From Blattamonas nauphoetae (taxonomy: Eukaryota; Preaxostyla; Oxymonadida), in contig JARBJD010000167.1 in NCBI GenBank assembly GCA_033064195.1, forward strand, positions 1 through 64,000: 64,000 nt of DNA, written 5' to 3'. The translations under genes were made by a program, and so were the position numbers. The notes under the pieces were generated by a model that had not been told where the DNA came from, made no database searches, and worked only from the letters and a program-made list of their open reading frames with translations. Below are positions 1 to 8,688 of the stretch, piece after piece (position 1 is the first letter of the stretch; the number at the start of each line of letters is the position of its first letter).

Positions 1-1085
1 CTCCATCGCCACCAAACACTCTTCGCTCACCCTCCATCGCCACCAAACACTCTCGCTCACCCTCCATCGCCACCAAACACTCTCGCTCACCCTCCATCGC
101 CACCAAACCTCTCGCTCACCCTCCATCGCCACCCGACACTCTCGCTCACCCTCCATCGCCACCAAACACTCTCGCTCACCTCCATCGCCACCAAACACTC
201 TCGCTCACCCTCCATCGCCACCAAACACTCTCGCTCACCCTCCATCGCCACCAAACACTCCCGCTTCGCTCCCCATCGCCACCAAACATTCTGCTTCGCT
301 CCATCGCCACCACACTCCGCTTCGCTCCCCATCGCCACCACACACTCCGCTTCGCTCCCCATCGCCACCACACCCGCTTCTCTCCCCATCGCCACCAAAC
401 ATTCCGCTTCGCCCCCATCGCCACCACACCTCCTTCACTCCCCATCGCCACCAAACATTCTGCTTCGCTCCCCATCGCCACCAAACACTCCGCTTCGCTC
501 CCCATCGCCACCACACTCCGCTTCGCTCCCCATCGCCACCACACACTCCGCTTCGCTCCCCATCGCCACCACACACTCCGCTTCGCTCCCCATCGCCACC
601 ACACACTCCGCTTCGCTCCCCATCGCCACCACACACCCCGCTTCTCTCCCCATCGCCACCAAACATTCCGCTTCGCCCCCATCGCCACCACACACTCCGC
701 TTCGCTCCCCATCGCCACCAAACATTCTGCTTCGCTCCCCATCGCCACCAAACACTCCGCTTCGCTCCCCATCGCCACCACACACTCCGCTTCGCTCCCC
801 ATCGCCACCACACACTCCGCTTCGCTCCCCATCGCCACCACACACTCCGCTTCGCTCCCCATCGCCACCACACTCCGCTTCGCTCCCCATCGCCACCACA
901 CACCCCGCTTCTCTCCCCATCGCCACCAAACATTCCGCTTCGCCCCCCATCGCCACCAAACATTCCGGTTCGCTGCTCATCGCCACCAAACACTCCGCTT
1001 CGCTCCCCATCGCCACCAAACATTCCGCTTCGCTCCCCATCGCCACCAAACATTCCGCTTCGCTCCCCATCGCCACCACACACTC
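1..1085. repeat. 30-bp minisatellite array (about 36 units)
   Basis: Tandem units of about 30 bp built on CTCCATCGCCACCAAACACT. Two unit types are seen: an outer type with CTCGCTCACC (1-250) and an inner type with CCGCTTCGCT (about 260-1080). Units of 27-29 bp occur, so the frame drifts. Because 30 is a multiple of three, the minus strand stays open for long stretches and encodes decapeptides such as GGDGERSGVC or WWRWGAKRSV depending on frame. The array runs off the left edge. I regard it as non-coding or at most low-complexity coding. Confidence 0.9.
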
Positions 1086-1407
1086 CACTCACCTCTACTT
1101 GCCTCCCTCGTCCTCCACTCACCTCCTTCCGATAGACTCCTTTTTCCTTCTGCGACATCAAACTCACCTCCTCAGGCCTCCGCCTCCCTCCACTCTTTCT
1201 CTCATCAGCACTTTCCATCTTAATTGTGTCTTCTATGAATCTTGTTGTTTCAACTCACAATTAACACTTTCTTGAGAAACAAACTAAAGAAAAATCCTTG
1301 TTTGAGATAAAACACCACCAAAGTGAATAAAACTGAAATCATTCATCCAAGCTTCAAAATCGTGCGAAGAGAGGGAAAACAGAAGAGAGAGAGAATGAGA
1401 GAAGAGG
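1086..1407. other. Gene-free stretch right of the minisatellite
   Basis: A minus-strand frame opens at an ATG at 1218 (MESADERKSGG...) and runs into the minisatellite. It contains GTGAGT donor-like sequences, so a short first exon on the minus strand is possible. Nothing else is recognisable. Confidence 0.3.
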
Positions 1408-1698
1408 TTATATGGTGGTGAAGGAGACGTTCACCCGGAACACCACATCCAGTGTAGTGAGGAAGATGGTAGACGGTACATAGTCCACCAAATGACGATC
1501 AACCCATATTATTTTGTAATACACCTCCAATTTGTCTACTGGTATGAATAGATCGAAAAAAACACATGTAATCAGTTCATGGAGGTGAGAAAGAGCTATT
1601 TGAGATTTAACAGCAAATTTGAAAAAAAGAATGCGGAGAGGAGGTTTTGAAGGGGTGATCTCGAACTTTTCGATGATGTCAAAAATATTGACCCATAT
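1408..1698 (-). CDS. Putative 3'-terminal exon of an unrecognised gene
   Basis: A minus-strand frame of about 96 codons is open between a TGA and a TAA at 1408-1410. It has no ATG at its start and looks protein-like (KFAVKSQIALSHL, then FIPVDKLEVYYKIIWVD), unlike the low-complexity shadows elsewhere. A GTGAAT...AAAG intron could precede it near 1666-1700, with upstream exon sequence around 1705-1740. No family was recognised. It could be the last exon of a host gene whose other exons lie to the right, or a relic. Confidence 0.3.
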   Translation of the reverse strand: MWVNIFDIIEKFEITPSKPPLRILFFKFAVKSQIALSHLHELITCVFFDLFIPVDKLEVYYKIIWVDRHLVDYVPSTIFLTTLDVVFRVNVSFTTI

Positions 1699-2109
1699 TC
1701 ACACAAAGTTCGAGAATTCATGCTGAAGTCATCTCATTAAACCAGTTCTCTCATTCTTTTCATCAATCAATGAGTGAATCTGTGAAAACAAAGCAGGAGG
1801 AGACATGAAAAAGATAGATTTTCGTGAATAAAGCAATATTGAAGTAAAATTCGAACTCTAGTCTGTCCGCTGGCTCGGTGTAAGCTCCTGCCTGGTCTTG
1901 TTTTCCATCTTCACTCACTGTATATGTAGAAAACCTGAGGGGACATAATTAGTACACCCCCTATAGTTCATCATTTTCCATCAACATCATGTTTCTTATC
2001 ACCAATTTTCGATTCTTTTCACTAGTCTCCTCTCTGAACGATCACAGCGGATGGTTTTCATCACTCCTCACGCTCGACTGTAGACAATTCACATTACGCG
2101 AAGATCAAC
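1699..2109. other. No gene recognised
   Basis: AT-richer sequence with short frames only. It may hold upstream exons of the 1408-1698 frame, but none could be defined. It ends at the left edge of repeat unit copy A. Confidence 0.3.
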
Positions 2110-2114
2110 TCAAC

Positions 2115-4624
2115 GTACTCGATTTAACCCGCAACTCCGGATAAACCCACACCCTGGATCTTCGGCCCACGATTCGGACATTTTCCTAGTTTCATCACTA
2201 CTTCGCAGTTCTTTTATCAAAGGCTGCTCTAGAGAACGCTGAAACTCATGAAATGAATTCGAAACGATGGAATATGAAGATCATCCCACGCCTTCCTCGT
2301 CTTCTCGCTCGTCCCACGCCTTCCTCGTCTTCTCGCTCAGTGTCTGTTCAGCCGTGTTGGATATGTGTGTGATGTTTCAGACAGGATGGCTGGAAGTATC
2401 TGAGTCAACTTGCCCTTCTCACCGGCTTCTCTCGTCTTTCTCCCTTTTCACTCGTTCCTCCTCTTCTTTCATCAGTCTCTCCTTCTCTTCCGCTTTCTCT
2501 TTTGCGGTTTGTGTTTCTTCCGGCCTCCTCCACAGCTTCCTGAATACCTGTCCATTCTCTCGCATGCAACTTCCTCATCTCCACTTTCCTCCTCTTCTCT
2601 ATCGACTCGATCTTCGGTCCACGTTTCTGGTATTCTTTTCGCTGACGAGCGAATTCGACAAGGTTGGTTTGGGTCGCATTCTGCGTCTTTCCGAAGCGAA
2701 TTTCCATTTTGTGCTTTTTTTCGCTCGAAACCTGTCACGTTCTGATGGGCTAGTTTCGTTTCTTTGAGAGAATATTTGTGGAGGGATCTGGATTGTCATG
2801 TGGGCGAGAATAAAACATCAATGATACAGAAAATGGTTTAAGAGGCGAAATAAAGATAGAAAAACAACATTAAAGCACGGAAGTGCATCGACTGTTCGAG
2901 TCCGAGTTCTGGCGTACCTTTTCAGGATCCTCTTCGTCTGCATTCTCCAACCCAGAGTAGAGAAGCTAAAACAGAGTCAGGAGAGAGAATATCACACTTT
3001 TGTGATGGCGTGTTCTTCCTCTGCAATTGCGATCAGCTGATGCGTGAACATGTTGTCGATCTGTTCGGCCGTCTGTGCCTTCCACTTGTCGAACTTCTTT
3101 TCTCTTCTATCCACCTTTTCTTTCATTTCGGAGGCGAGAAGAGACGGAGTGGCTTGTGGTCCGTTTTATACTGCGTTTCCCAGTTCGTGGCCTGAAGAAG
3201 AGAGATCAATCACAAAAACGATAAAAGATGAGGAAAGAGAGCAGTATCATGAAACGAAAATGAAAAGATCAAACCTGTGGATGCTCAGACGAAGAATCGG
3301 TGGCGCCCTTGGGAGCCTGGTCGAAGAGGTGACTATCCATGTCGACGACGAATGGAGGCGCGGGAAACCTCGGAATACATGCGAATCGTGGTGATGCTTG
3401 TGCAGGAAAGAGGTGAGGAGAGTCCGACAGTTACGATGGACTGCGCATTGGAGGCGAGCCTTTCGATATGAGGTGTGATTGTGTCTGAGGCGTCTTCGTT
3501 GGCGATTGAGGCGGAATAACGGAGATGTTGGTTCGTGAAGACATATTTGAGAGCATCTGGTCGATTTCTTCTTGCCTCAGCTGCTTCAGCGGTGATGCAT
3601 TTCGAAACAACTCGTGAGTGGGTGATTGACTGCAGAATGGCGGCACTTTCGTGGGGGACTAATAAAACACCGCAATTCCTCGCCGACGAATCGTCCTCGA
3701 CGAGATCGGGGAAGAAGATCTCGAATGAGTGTGTTTGGTCGTGATCAAATGATCGGTGTCGATTCTGAGCTTTCCATCAGCATTTGACTTGTTTCAAAGA
3801 GGAGAGGAGGATGTGAAACGGGATGGCGATGGGAAAGCGGAAGACAGTCACTGAGATCCAGAGAGTATGTCAGTCACCAGGGCTTCGAAAGTGTGGCGTT
3901 TGTCTGAAGAAATGACGATAAACCAGGTGATAGAAAAGATACAATACTTCAGAGTAGAAGAAATTGGATCGACAGGGGATGAAAATTCGAGCATACCGTC
4001 TCGTTTCCTCATCGAAACGTCAAGAGGTTGAGATGTCGAAATCTAATTTATCATCAGTTAGTGTAGGTTGTGAGGTGGATGGAGAGGGGGTGGAAGGGAG
4101 TGGATGGGAATGGAAGCTGATGGCTGGGAGGGGATAGGAGAGAAGATGATCTGCGACAAAAACAGATCGTGAAAAAGATTGAAAGACAACAACGAAAGAC
4201 AACGAGTTGCGAAATAAAAATCCGAATACCCGTTCTAATTGCGAGTCCATGGTGTCGAATCTTCAATTCCCATTCTCTTTCCGCGATTTCCTGCGTGCAT
4301 GCTTGACGGAATTCAACTGCATGACGAGAAAGGGTCGAGGATAGACGGGAGGTGAGGTACTCAGTGATGAGAGGAAGGAATGTTTGGAGGCAACTTGACC
4401 CGTGGAGTAACGTCCCAACCTGGTTGATACACTTTCTTTTTTAAAATCGTCCCACAATGAGAATGATCGAAATGAAGAAAACATAATTTTGAAGAAATCA
4501 TGTGGATTTTGGATTCAATAGATGTCCACAGTGGATACCGAAGAGGTGAACACTTGAGGTGACTTCGGTTGTTTGAAAGCTGAGTTGCGGGTTTTCCCGA
4601 AGTTGCGTGTTTATCCGATGATGT
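2115..4624. mobile_element. Repeat unit copy A (2.5 kb, TIR-ended, unclassified)
   Basis: This 2510-bp segment is almost identical to 8520-13189, apart from the size of an internal minisatellite (2 units here, about 79 there). Its ends are imperfect inverted repeats: 22 of 30 positions match between the left start (from TCGATTTAACCCGC) and the reverse complement of the right end (from TCGGATAAACACGC). It is flanked by TCAAC on the left and TCAGC on the right, a 4/5 match to a 5-bp target duplication; copy B has a perfect one. The unit carries a minus-strand, intron-split host-like gene. No transposase was recognised, so it is probably non-autonomous. TIRs plus a 5-bp duplication do not fit hAT, Mutator or Tc1. 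Confidence 0.7.
2405..4012 (-). pseudogene. Intron-split gene inside copy A (unrecognised, frame-damaged)
   Basis: Same gene as at 10972-12577. Apparent exons run from an ATG at 4012 (MRKRD...) to a lysine/arginine/glutamate-rich exon ending at 2405 (KMEIRFGKTQNATQ...). Compared with copy B there is one extra C in a C-run near 3655, which breaks the exon containing HELFRNASPLKQLRQ, and one extra T near 3000. Copy A is therefore probably the damaged copy. Function unknown. Confidence 0.45.
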
Positions 4625-5044
4625 TCAGCTGTGTGAACAAAGCAGCTTCGTGACAACCACCTTCATTCACACCACCCACTCGCACATTCACACAACATTT
4701 CTTCTCATCATATCTGAGACACTGGTTCATCAATCTCATTCACTCGTCAATACGACGATAATCATCATTCTTGTAGATTTGAATAGGAGACGATCATTCT
4801 TTGTTTGGACCGATCTTGTTTTGTTTCTTCCTTTTCGCAATGAACGAGCTTGTTTTTCTCTTTCGTGTTGCCGTGTTCTTCATCCTGGCTGCTGGCTTTG
4901 GATGGTTCGACTGTTTTGTTGGTCAGAGTCGACTTTCCTCGACTCTGCCACATCACTCACCTCTCCATCTCGCATGACAGTCATTTCTATTCAGAATCTT
5001 CGTTTTTGTGCAAATTGATTTATTTCTGCATCGTTCAAGTCAGA
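4625..5044. other. No firm gene; one 45-codon hydrophobic ORF
   Basis: The only frame of interest is a plus-strand ATG at 4840 with stop at 4975-4977. It encodes 45 residues with a signal-peptide-like start (MNELVFLFRVAVFFILAAGF). It could be a first exon or chance. The stretch ends at the fold-back element. Confidence 0.25.
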
Positions 5045-5831
5045 CAGGGTGCAAAGTTGGTCCTTGCCGACAAAATTTTGGGATATTCACGTTCATTTCA
5101 CAACTTTAGTTTTCTCCATCACGGTTTGTATCAAAAGACGCAACAAAAAAACGAAAATTGTGAAATGATGATATCGCTCGGTGGGTCGGTTCGATCAACC
5201 CTTTTCCAGGAGATGGTCTTGATGGTCGGTCGTTCTTGATGACATTGTGTCATTGAGGAATCGAATATTTGAACACATGCAAACTCACATTGTCCTGTTG
5301 TGCTCGCAGAAAGAGGAAAAAGTGTCTAGAATGGCGAAATCGAGGATCGCGATCATTCCCCTTAACTCAAATTTTAGCTGTCCGAGCTCCAATTTGTCGT
5401 ATGGAGACACACTATGTTGTCAATCGTGGCGAGTAACTCATCGGACGACCAGATTCAAGTAGAGAAACCTCAGTAATGACAACAATTCACTCTCACAGCG
5501 AAAACTTGAGTTAAGGGGAATGATCGCGATCCTCGATTTCGCCATTCTAGACACTTTTTCCTCTTTCTGCGAGCACAACAGGACAATGTGAGTTTGCATG
5601 TGTTCAAATATTCGATTCCTCAATGACACAATGTCATCAAGAACGACCGACCATCAAGACCATCTCCTGGAAAAGGGTTGATCGAACCGACCCACCGAGC
5701 GATATCATCATTTCACAATTTTCGTTTTTTTGTTGCGTCTTTTGATACAAACCGTGATGGAGAAAACTAAAGTTGTGAAATGAACGTGAATATCCCAAAA
5801 TTTTGTCGGCAAGGACCAACTTTGCACCCTG
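5045..5831. mobile_element. Fold-back MITE, Tc1/mariner-like ends
   Basis: A 787-bp palindrome with two arms of about 328 bp (5045-5372 and 5503-5831) around a spacer of about 130 bp. The outer ends read CAGGGTGCAAAGTTGG and its complement. Starts of the CAGGGTG type and a TA at the insertion site are usual for Tc1/mariner elements; TA is present on the right (5832-5833) and replaced by GA on the left. No transposase is encoded: the open frames in the arms mirror each other. It sits just upstream of the 5909-7033 frame and may have cut that gene off from its 5' exons. Confidence 0.75.
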
Positions 5832-5908
5832 TATTTTACAAGAGTGATGGTTCAGATCGAAACTGGAAGGCTCTGATCGGATTGAATGTATGTTCCTTGT
5901 GATATTGT

Positions 5909-7033
5909 ATGTTGTGTAGGAATACTCGATTGGTTCAATACCGTTCTGACGAGACTCTCACCACACAAGCAGTGGAGTTCATGGTGCGTGTCGATCCGTA
6001 CATCAATGAACCCGAACAATTCGCGGAGAACTCAGATTACTGGTATGATTCTGGAGCTGTTCAAGATTGTATCCAACGTCGACTGGAGAAAGATTCAGAG
6101 CGTTTTTCTTCGTATATAGAGGAGTGGAACAAGAATCGCCACAATCCAGACACAATCTGGAAAGGTGTTCTTACTGCAGTCTTGCAGTGTCTTACAAACA
6201 GCTGGGCTACTTCGGATCAACGTTTTCGGAGACTATGGAAGAACATTAAACCTCACTGGGTCACATTTGTGATCGATTTTGACCCCTTCCATTTGAACCC
6301 GAAATCGTATAATCAAGGCATTACAACCCGGGAACAATGTCTTCACTGGGTTCTCGTGAAGTTCCAGAAGGCGGCGACCACCCTTCTCAAACAGGGCATC
6401 GCGCCCAAGCTGCTCACACACTTGAACCAAACCGAATCTGACAGCCTCCTCTTCTCCGATCTCAAGATCCTGTTTGTGTGCCTCCGCATGCGTCGTGTGC
6501 GTGTGCTCCACTTCCATCATCCCTTACTGGAGGAAGGACTGGAGGACGCCGCCGAAATGGTCTCCCACCACAACAACGCACCGATCGCGGATTATGCCAA
6601 AAAGGTCCTGATTATCCGTCCAATAACTGCAAAATCGATTCCATTGATGAAGTTCAGCCGAGAATACCGACCAAATGTGTCCCGACGATTCAAAGACTTC
6701 TCCAACGGCAGAAGATACGATGGGTACGATGCGTGCTCGTCCGAAGCGGAAACTCCGATTGATGTTGAAAAAGAGGCGGAGAAGCGTGCAATCCATGGAC
6801 AATACAGAGAGGAAAGCTCGTCGGAACACACCAACAACGAGGACGATGATGAAGAAGAAAACGACGAAGATGAAGAAATGTCCGACGAGGAAGAAGACGA
6901 ATTTCTGTCAAAAGCCTCGGACGAAAACGAAGAAGATATTATGAACACCGATGCTGGTTCGTCGGAACACGAAGACGACGAGGCCGACGAACAGTACGAC
7001 GAGGAAGAAGAGGACAATGAGGGGTATTTCTAA
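5909..7033 (+). CDS. Helical protein with acidic C-terminal tail (5' end uncertain)
   Basis: A 374-codon frame. Residues 20-250 look like a folded helical domain (tryptophans at ENSDYWYDSG, EEWNKNRHNP, LWKNIKPHW). After about residue 285 the protein turns into a long D/E-rich tail ending EEEDNEGYF, as in many nuclear or chromatin-associated proteins. A GTATGT...TGTAG sequence at 5888-5919 looks like an intron, but the exon before it (FYKSDGSDRNWKALIGLN) does not join in frame, and the fold-back element lies 55 bp further upstream. The true start is unresolved; MVRVDPY is a possible internal start. Not recognised as a known family. It may be 5'-truncated. Confidence 0.55.
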   Translation: MLCRNTRLVQYRSDETLTTQAVEFMVRVDPYINEPEQFAENSDYWYDSGAVQDCIQRRLEKDSERFSSYIEEWNKNRHNPDTIWKGVLTAVLQCLTNSWATSDQRFRRLWKNIKPHWVTFVIDFDPFHLNPKSYNQGITTREQCLHWVLVKFQKAATTLLKQGIAPKLLTHLNQTESDSLLFSDLKILFVCLRMRRVRVLHFHHPLLEEGLEDAAEMVSHHNNAPIADYAKKVLIIRPITAKSIPLMKFSREYRPNVSRRFKDFSNGRRYDGYDACSSEAETPIDVEKEAEKRAIHGQYREESSSEHTNNEDDDEEENDEDEEMSDEEEDEFLSKASDENEEDIMNTDAGSSEHEDDEADEQYDEEEEDNEGYF

Positions 7034-7300
7034 TGAAAGCAATGAGTCGATCAATGGGCAATAAGACGATTCAAATTGGTGATGCTCGAATACCCTCCAC
7101 TCAAACACTTCTCGAATCATTTTCACACATTCACTTCGCAATGCCTTTCTTTCAGTGCCCTACCCCACAATTATGAAGGAATCAACCCTGACAATCATTC
7201 GTTTCATCGGAAAAATGCAATGTTTGGACAAAAGGAGGAGAATAATCGAATGTTGTGATTTGAGTTGATTGAGCCCTTTGTCTCCGTCCGTCTTTCTCAA

Positions 7301-8212
7301 TTAAGGCGCTGGTGGTTGAGTGGCATTCGATGAACTCTGCCCCGCTGCACTTTGCATGAATTGTTGGAAGAACGGCGCGAACTGCTCAATCATCGGACCA
7401 AACTGGTGCATCATCCCTGCCCAGTCACCGCTCGGCCCGAATCCAAACGGAGCTTGCGGCGCTGTCGGAGCACTGGGCGCTGGTTGGGGGGCTTCTTCGC
7501 GAGGAGCTGGCTGAGGAATCTCGTTCACGTCTTCTTTTGGTTCTTCCTCCTTTTCCAGCTCTGGTTGAGATGTTACAATTGGGGATTGTTCTGGTTGTGA
7601 TTGGGGCTGTGGTTTGGCATTTTCTTCATTCGACGCAAAAGGGAACCAGGTGTGTGGTGGTTGTTCGGGTTCAGCTTCTGACGCTTCAGAGAACATGTTC
7701 TTGAAATCTTCCCGAAGTGACGCAATCTGATCTCTCATCACATCTTCATCCCATCCCATTCCCATCGGCATCCACCACGGACGAGAAGGCCTGGAGCGTT
7801 CTTGCTTGTGTTCATGAGCGTTTTGGTGATGAGGGCATGTCTGTCGGCATCGGAAGTTGCGTCCCCAAGGTGTCCAGATGAATCCGGAGAAATTTTCTGG
7901 TCGACTTTCACGTTTAGCTGGCTTCGGAGAAACTGTGATGCGGAGGAACTTTCCAGGTTGTTGCATGACGAATGCAAGGTATACGTCCTCATCCGAGGTC
8001 ATAGTGATCGCATCTCCTTCATCGTCCAGGTATGTCAGACGATAAGTCGACATGGAGCAGTAATCGAACATTGAAGAGATTCGAGCGGCCAGTTCTTCGA
8101 ACGTTGGTGCTTCCGTAAACTGCACACGGCGAGTATCACCAGTTGGTGAGAAAGTGATCTTAATTACATGATTTTGAGAAGTGTTCATTGTATCGGAAAA
8201 TTGATTTTTCAT
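7301..8212 (-). CDS. PB1-domain protein
   Basis: 303 residues from an ATG at 8212. Residues 15-95 form a PB1 domain: an early basic strand (HVIKITFSPTGDTRRVQF), then the OPCA-type acidic motif YLDDEGDAITMTSDEDV, and a closing strand KFLRITVSPK. PB1 domains mediate head-to-tail dimerisation in scaffold proteins such as p62 and NBR1. The rest has no second recognisable domain: a glutamine/proline/glutamate-rich linker (about 190-250), then a hydrophobic, phenylalanine-rich helix (IEQFAPFFQQFMQSAAG) near the C-terminus. The order PB1, disordered linker, short hydrophobic tail recalls autophagy or signalling adaptors, but no ZZ or UBA domain is seen. Its ATG lies 2 bp from the degenerate promoter box of the divergent family gene to its right. 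Confidence 0.85.
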   Translation of the reverse strand: MKNQFSDTMNTSQNHVIKITFSPTGDTRRVQFTEAPTFEELAARISSMFDYCSMSTYRLTYLDDEGDAITMTSDEDVYLAFVMQQPGKFLRITVSPKPAKRESRPENFSGFIWTPWGRNFRCRQTCPHHQNAHEHKQERSRPSRPWWMPMGMGWDEDVMRDQIASLREDFKNMFSEASEAEPEQPPHTWFPFASNEENAKPQPQSQPEQSPIVTSQPELEKEEEPKEDVNEIPQPAPREEAPQPAPSAPTAPQAPFGFGPSGDWAGMMHQFGPMIEQFAPFFQQFMQSAAGQSSSNATQPPAP

Positions 8213-8213
8213 G

Positions 8214-8225
8214 ACCCATTACACT
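8214..8225 (+). promoter_or_regulatory. Degenerate -36 box of family member 1
   Basis: ACCCATTACACT, a mutated form of the ACCCATAACGAG box. Here the distance to the ATG at 8242 is 28 nt, not 36, in keeping with decay of this member. Confidence 0.4.
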
Positions 8226-8241
8226 GGACAAACAGATCGAA

Positions 8242-8519
8242 ATGGACACGATAATCAATAAAACAGCCGTCTCCTCAAGCCCAAGGCCTTCTTTTTTCCC
8301 TCCTATCAGTTCCCATTTTCCATGGATTGCTCACCTTTCGTGAATTGGAACGAGGAAGAGGATGAAGACACTTTTCCAGAAAAGGGAGTTGTCTTTCTGT
8401 CTCTCGTTGCCACTGTGAAGATACAGCCTGCATTTGATGACTCTCTGGTGACAAAAGCCGTGAAATTTCTCGAATCTGTGATTTCAAAGAGTCGTCAATC
8501 GTCAGCTAGTTTTCTCAAC
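8242..8519 (+). pseudogene. 357-aa family member 1, 5' piece
   Basis: N-terminal part of the 357-residue family: ATG at 8242 (MDTIINKTAV...), a +1/-1 frame change before MDCSPFVNWNEEED at 8322, then the conserved SLVATVKIQPAFDDSL and KAVKFLESV. The frame stops making family sense exactly at SASFLN (8519), where repeat unit copy B begins. The family sequence resumes at 13195 with SLGSNPDDS. So this gene is broken by a frameshift and by a 4.7-kb insertion. Confidence 0.85.
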
Positions 8520-8688
8520 GTACTCGATTTAACCCGCAACTCCGGATAAACCCACACCCTGGATCTTCGGCCCACGATTCGGACATTTTCCTAGTTTCAT
8601 CACTACTTCGCAGTTCTTTTATCAAAGGCTGCTCTAGAGAACGCTGAAACTCATGAAATGAATTCGAAACGATGGAATATGAAGATCA

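Noticed and set aside
176-1218. Long minus-strand frames (217-327 codons) over the 30-b p array as a decapeptide-repeat gene
   Set aside because: The repeat unit is stop-free and a multiple of three, so long frames arise by themselves. Units of irregular length switch the peptide between frames, which a protein under selection would not tolerate.
5045-5831. Short frames in the fold-back arms (MSLRNRIFEHMQTHIV, and MVLADKILGYSRSFHN) as genes
   Set aside because: They occur in both arms as mirror images and lack any transposase motif.
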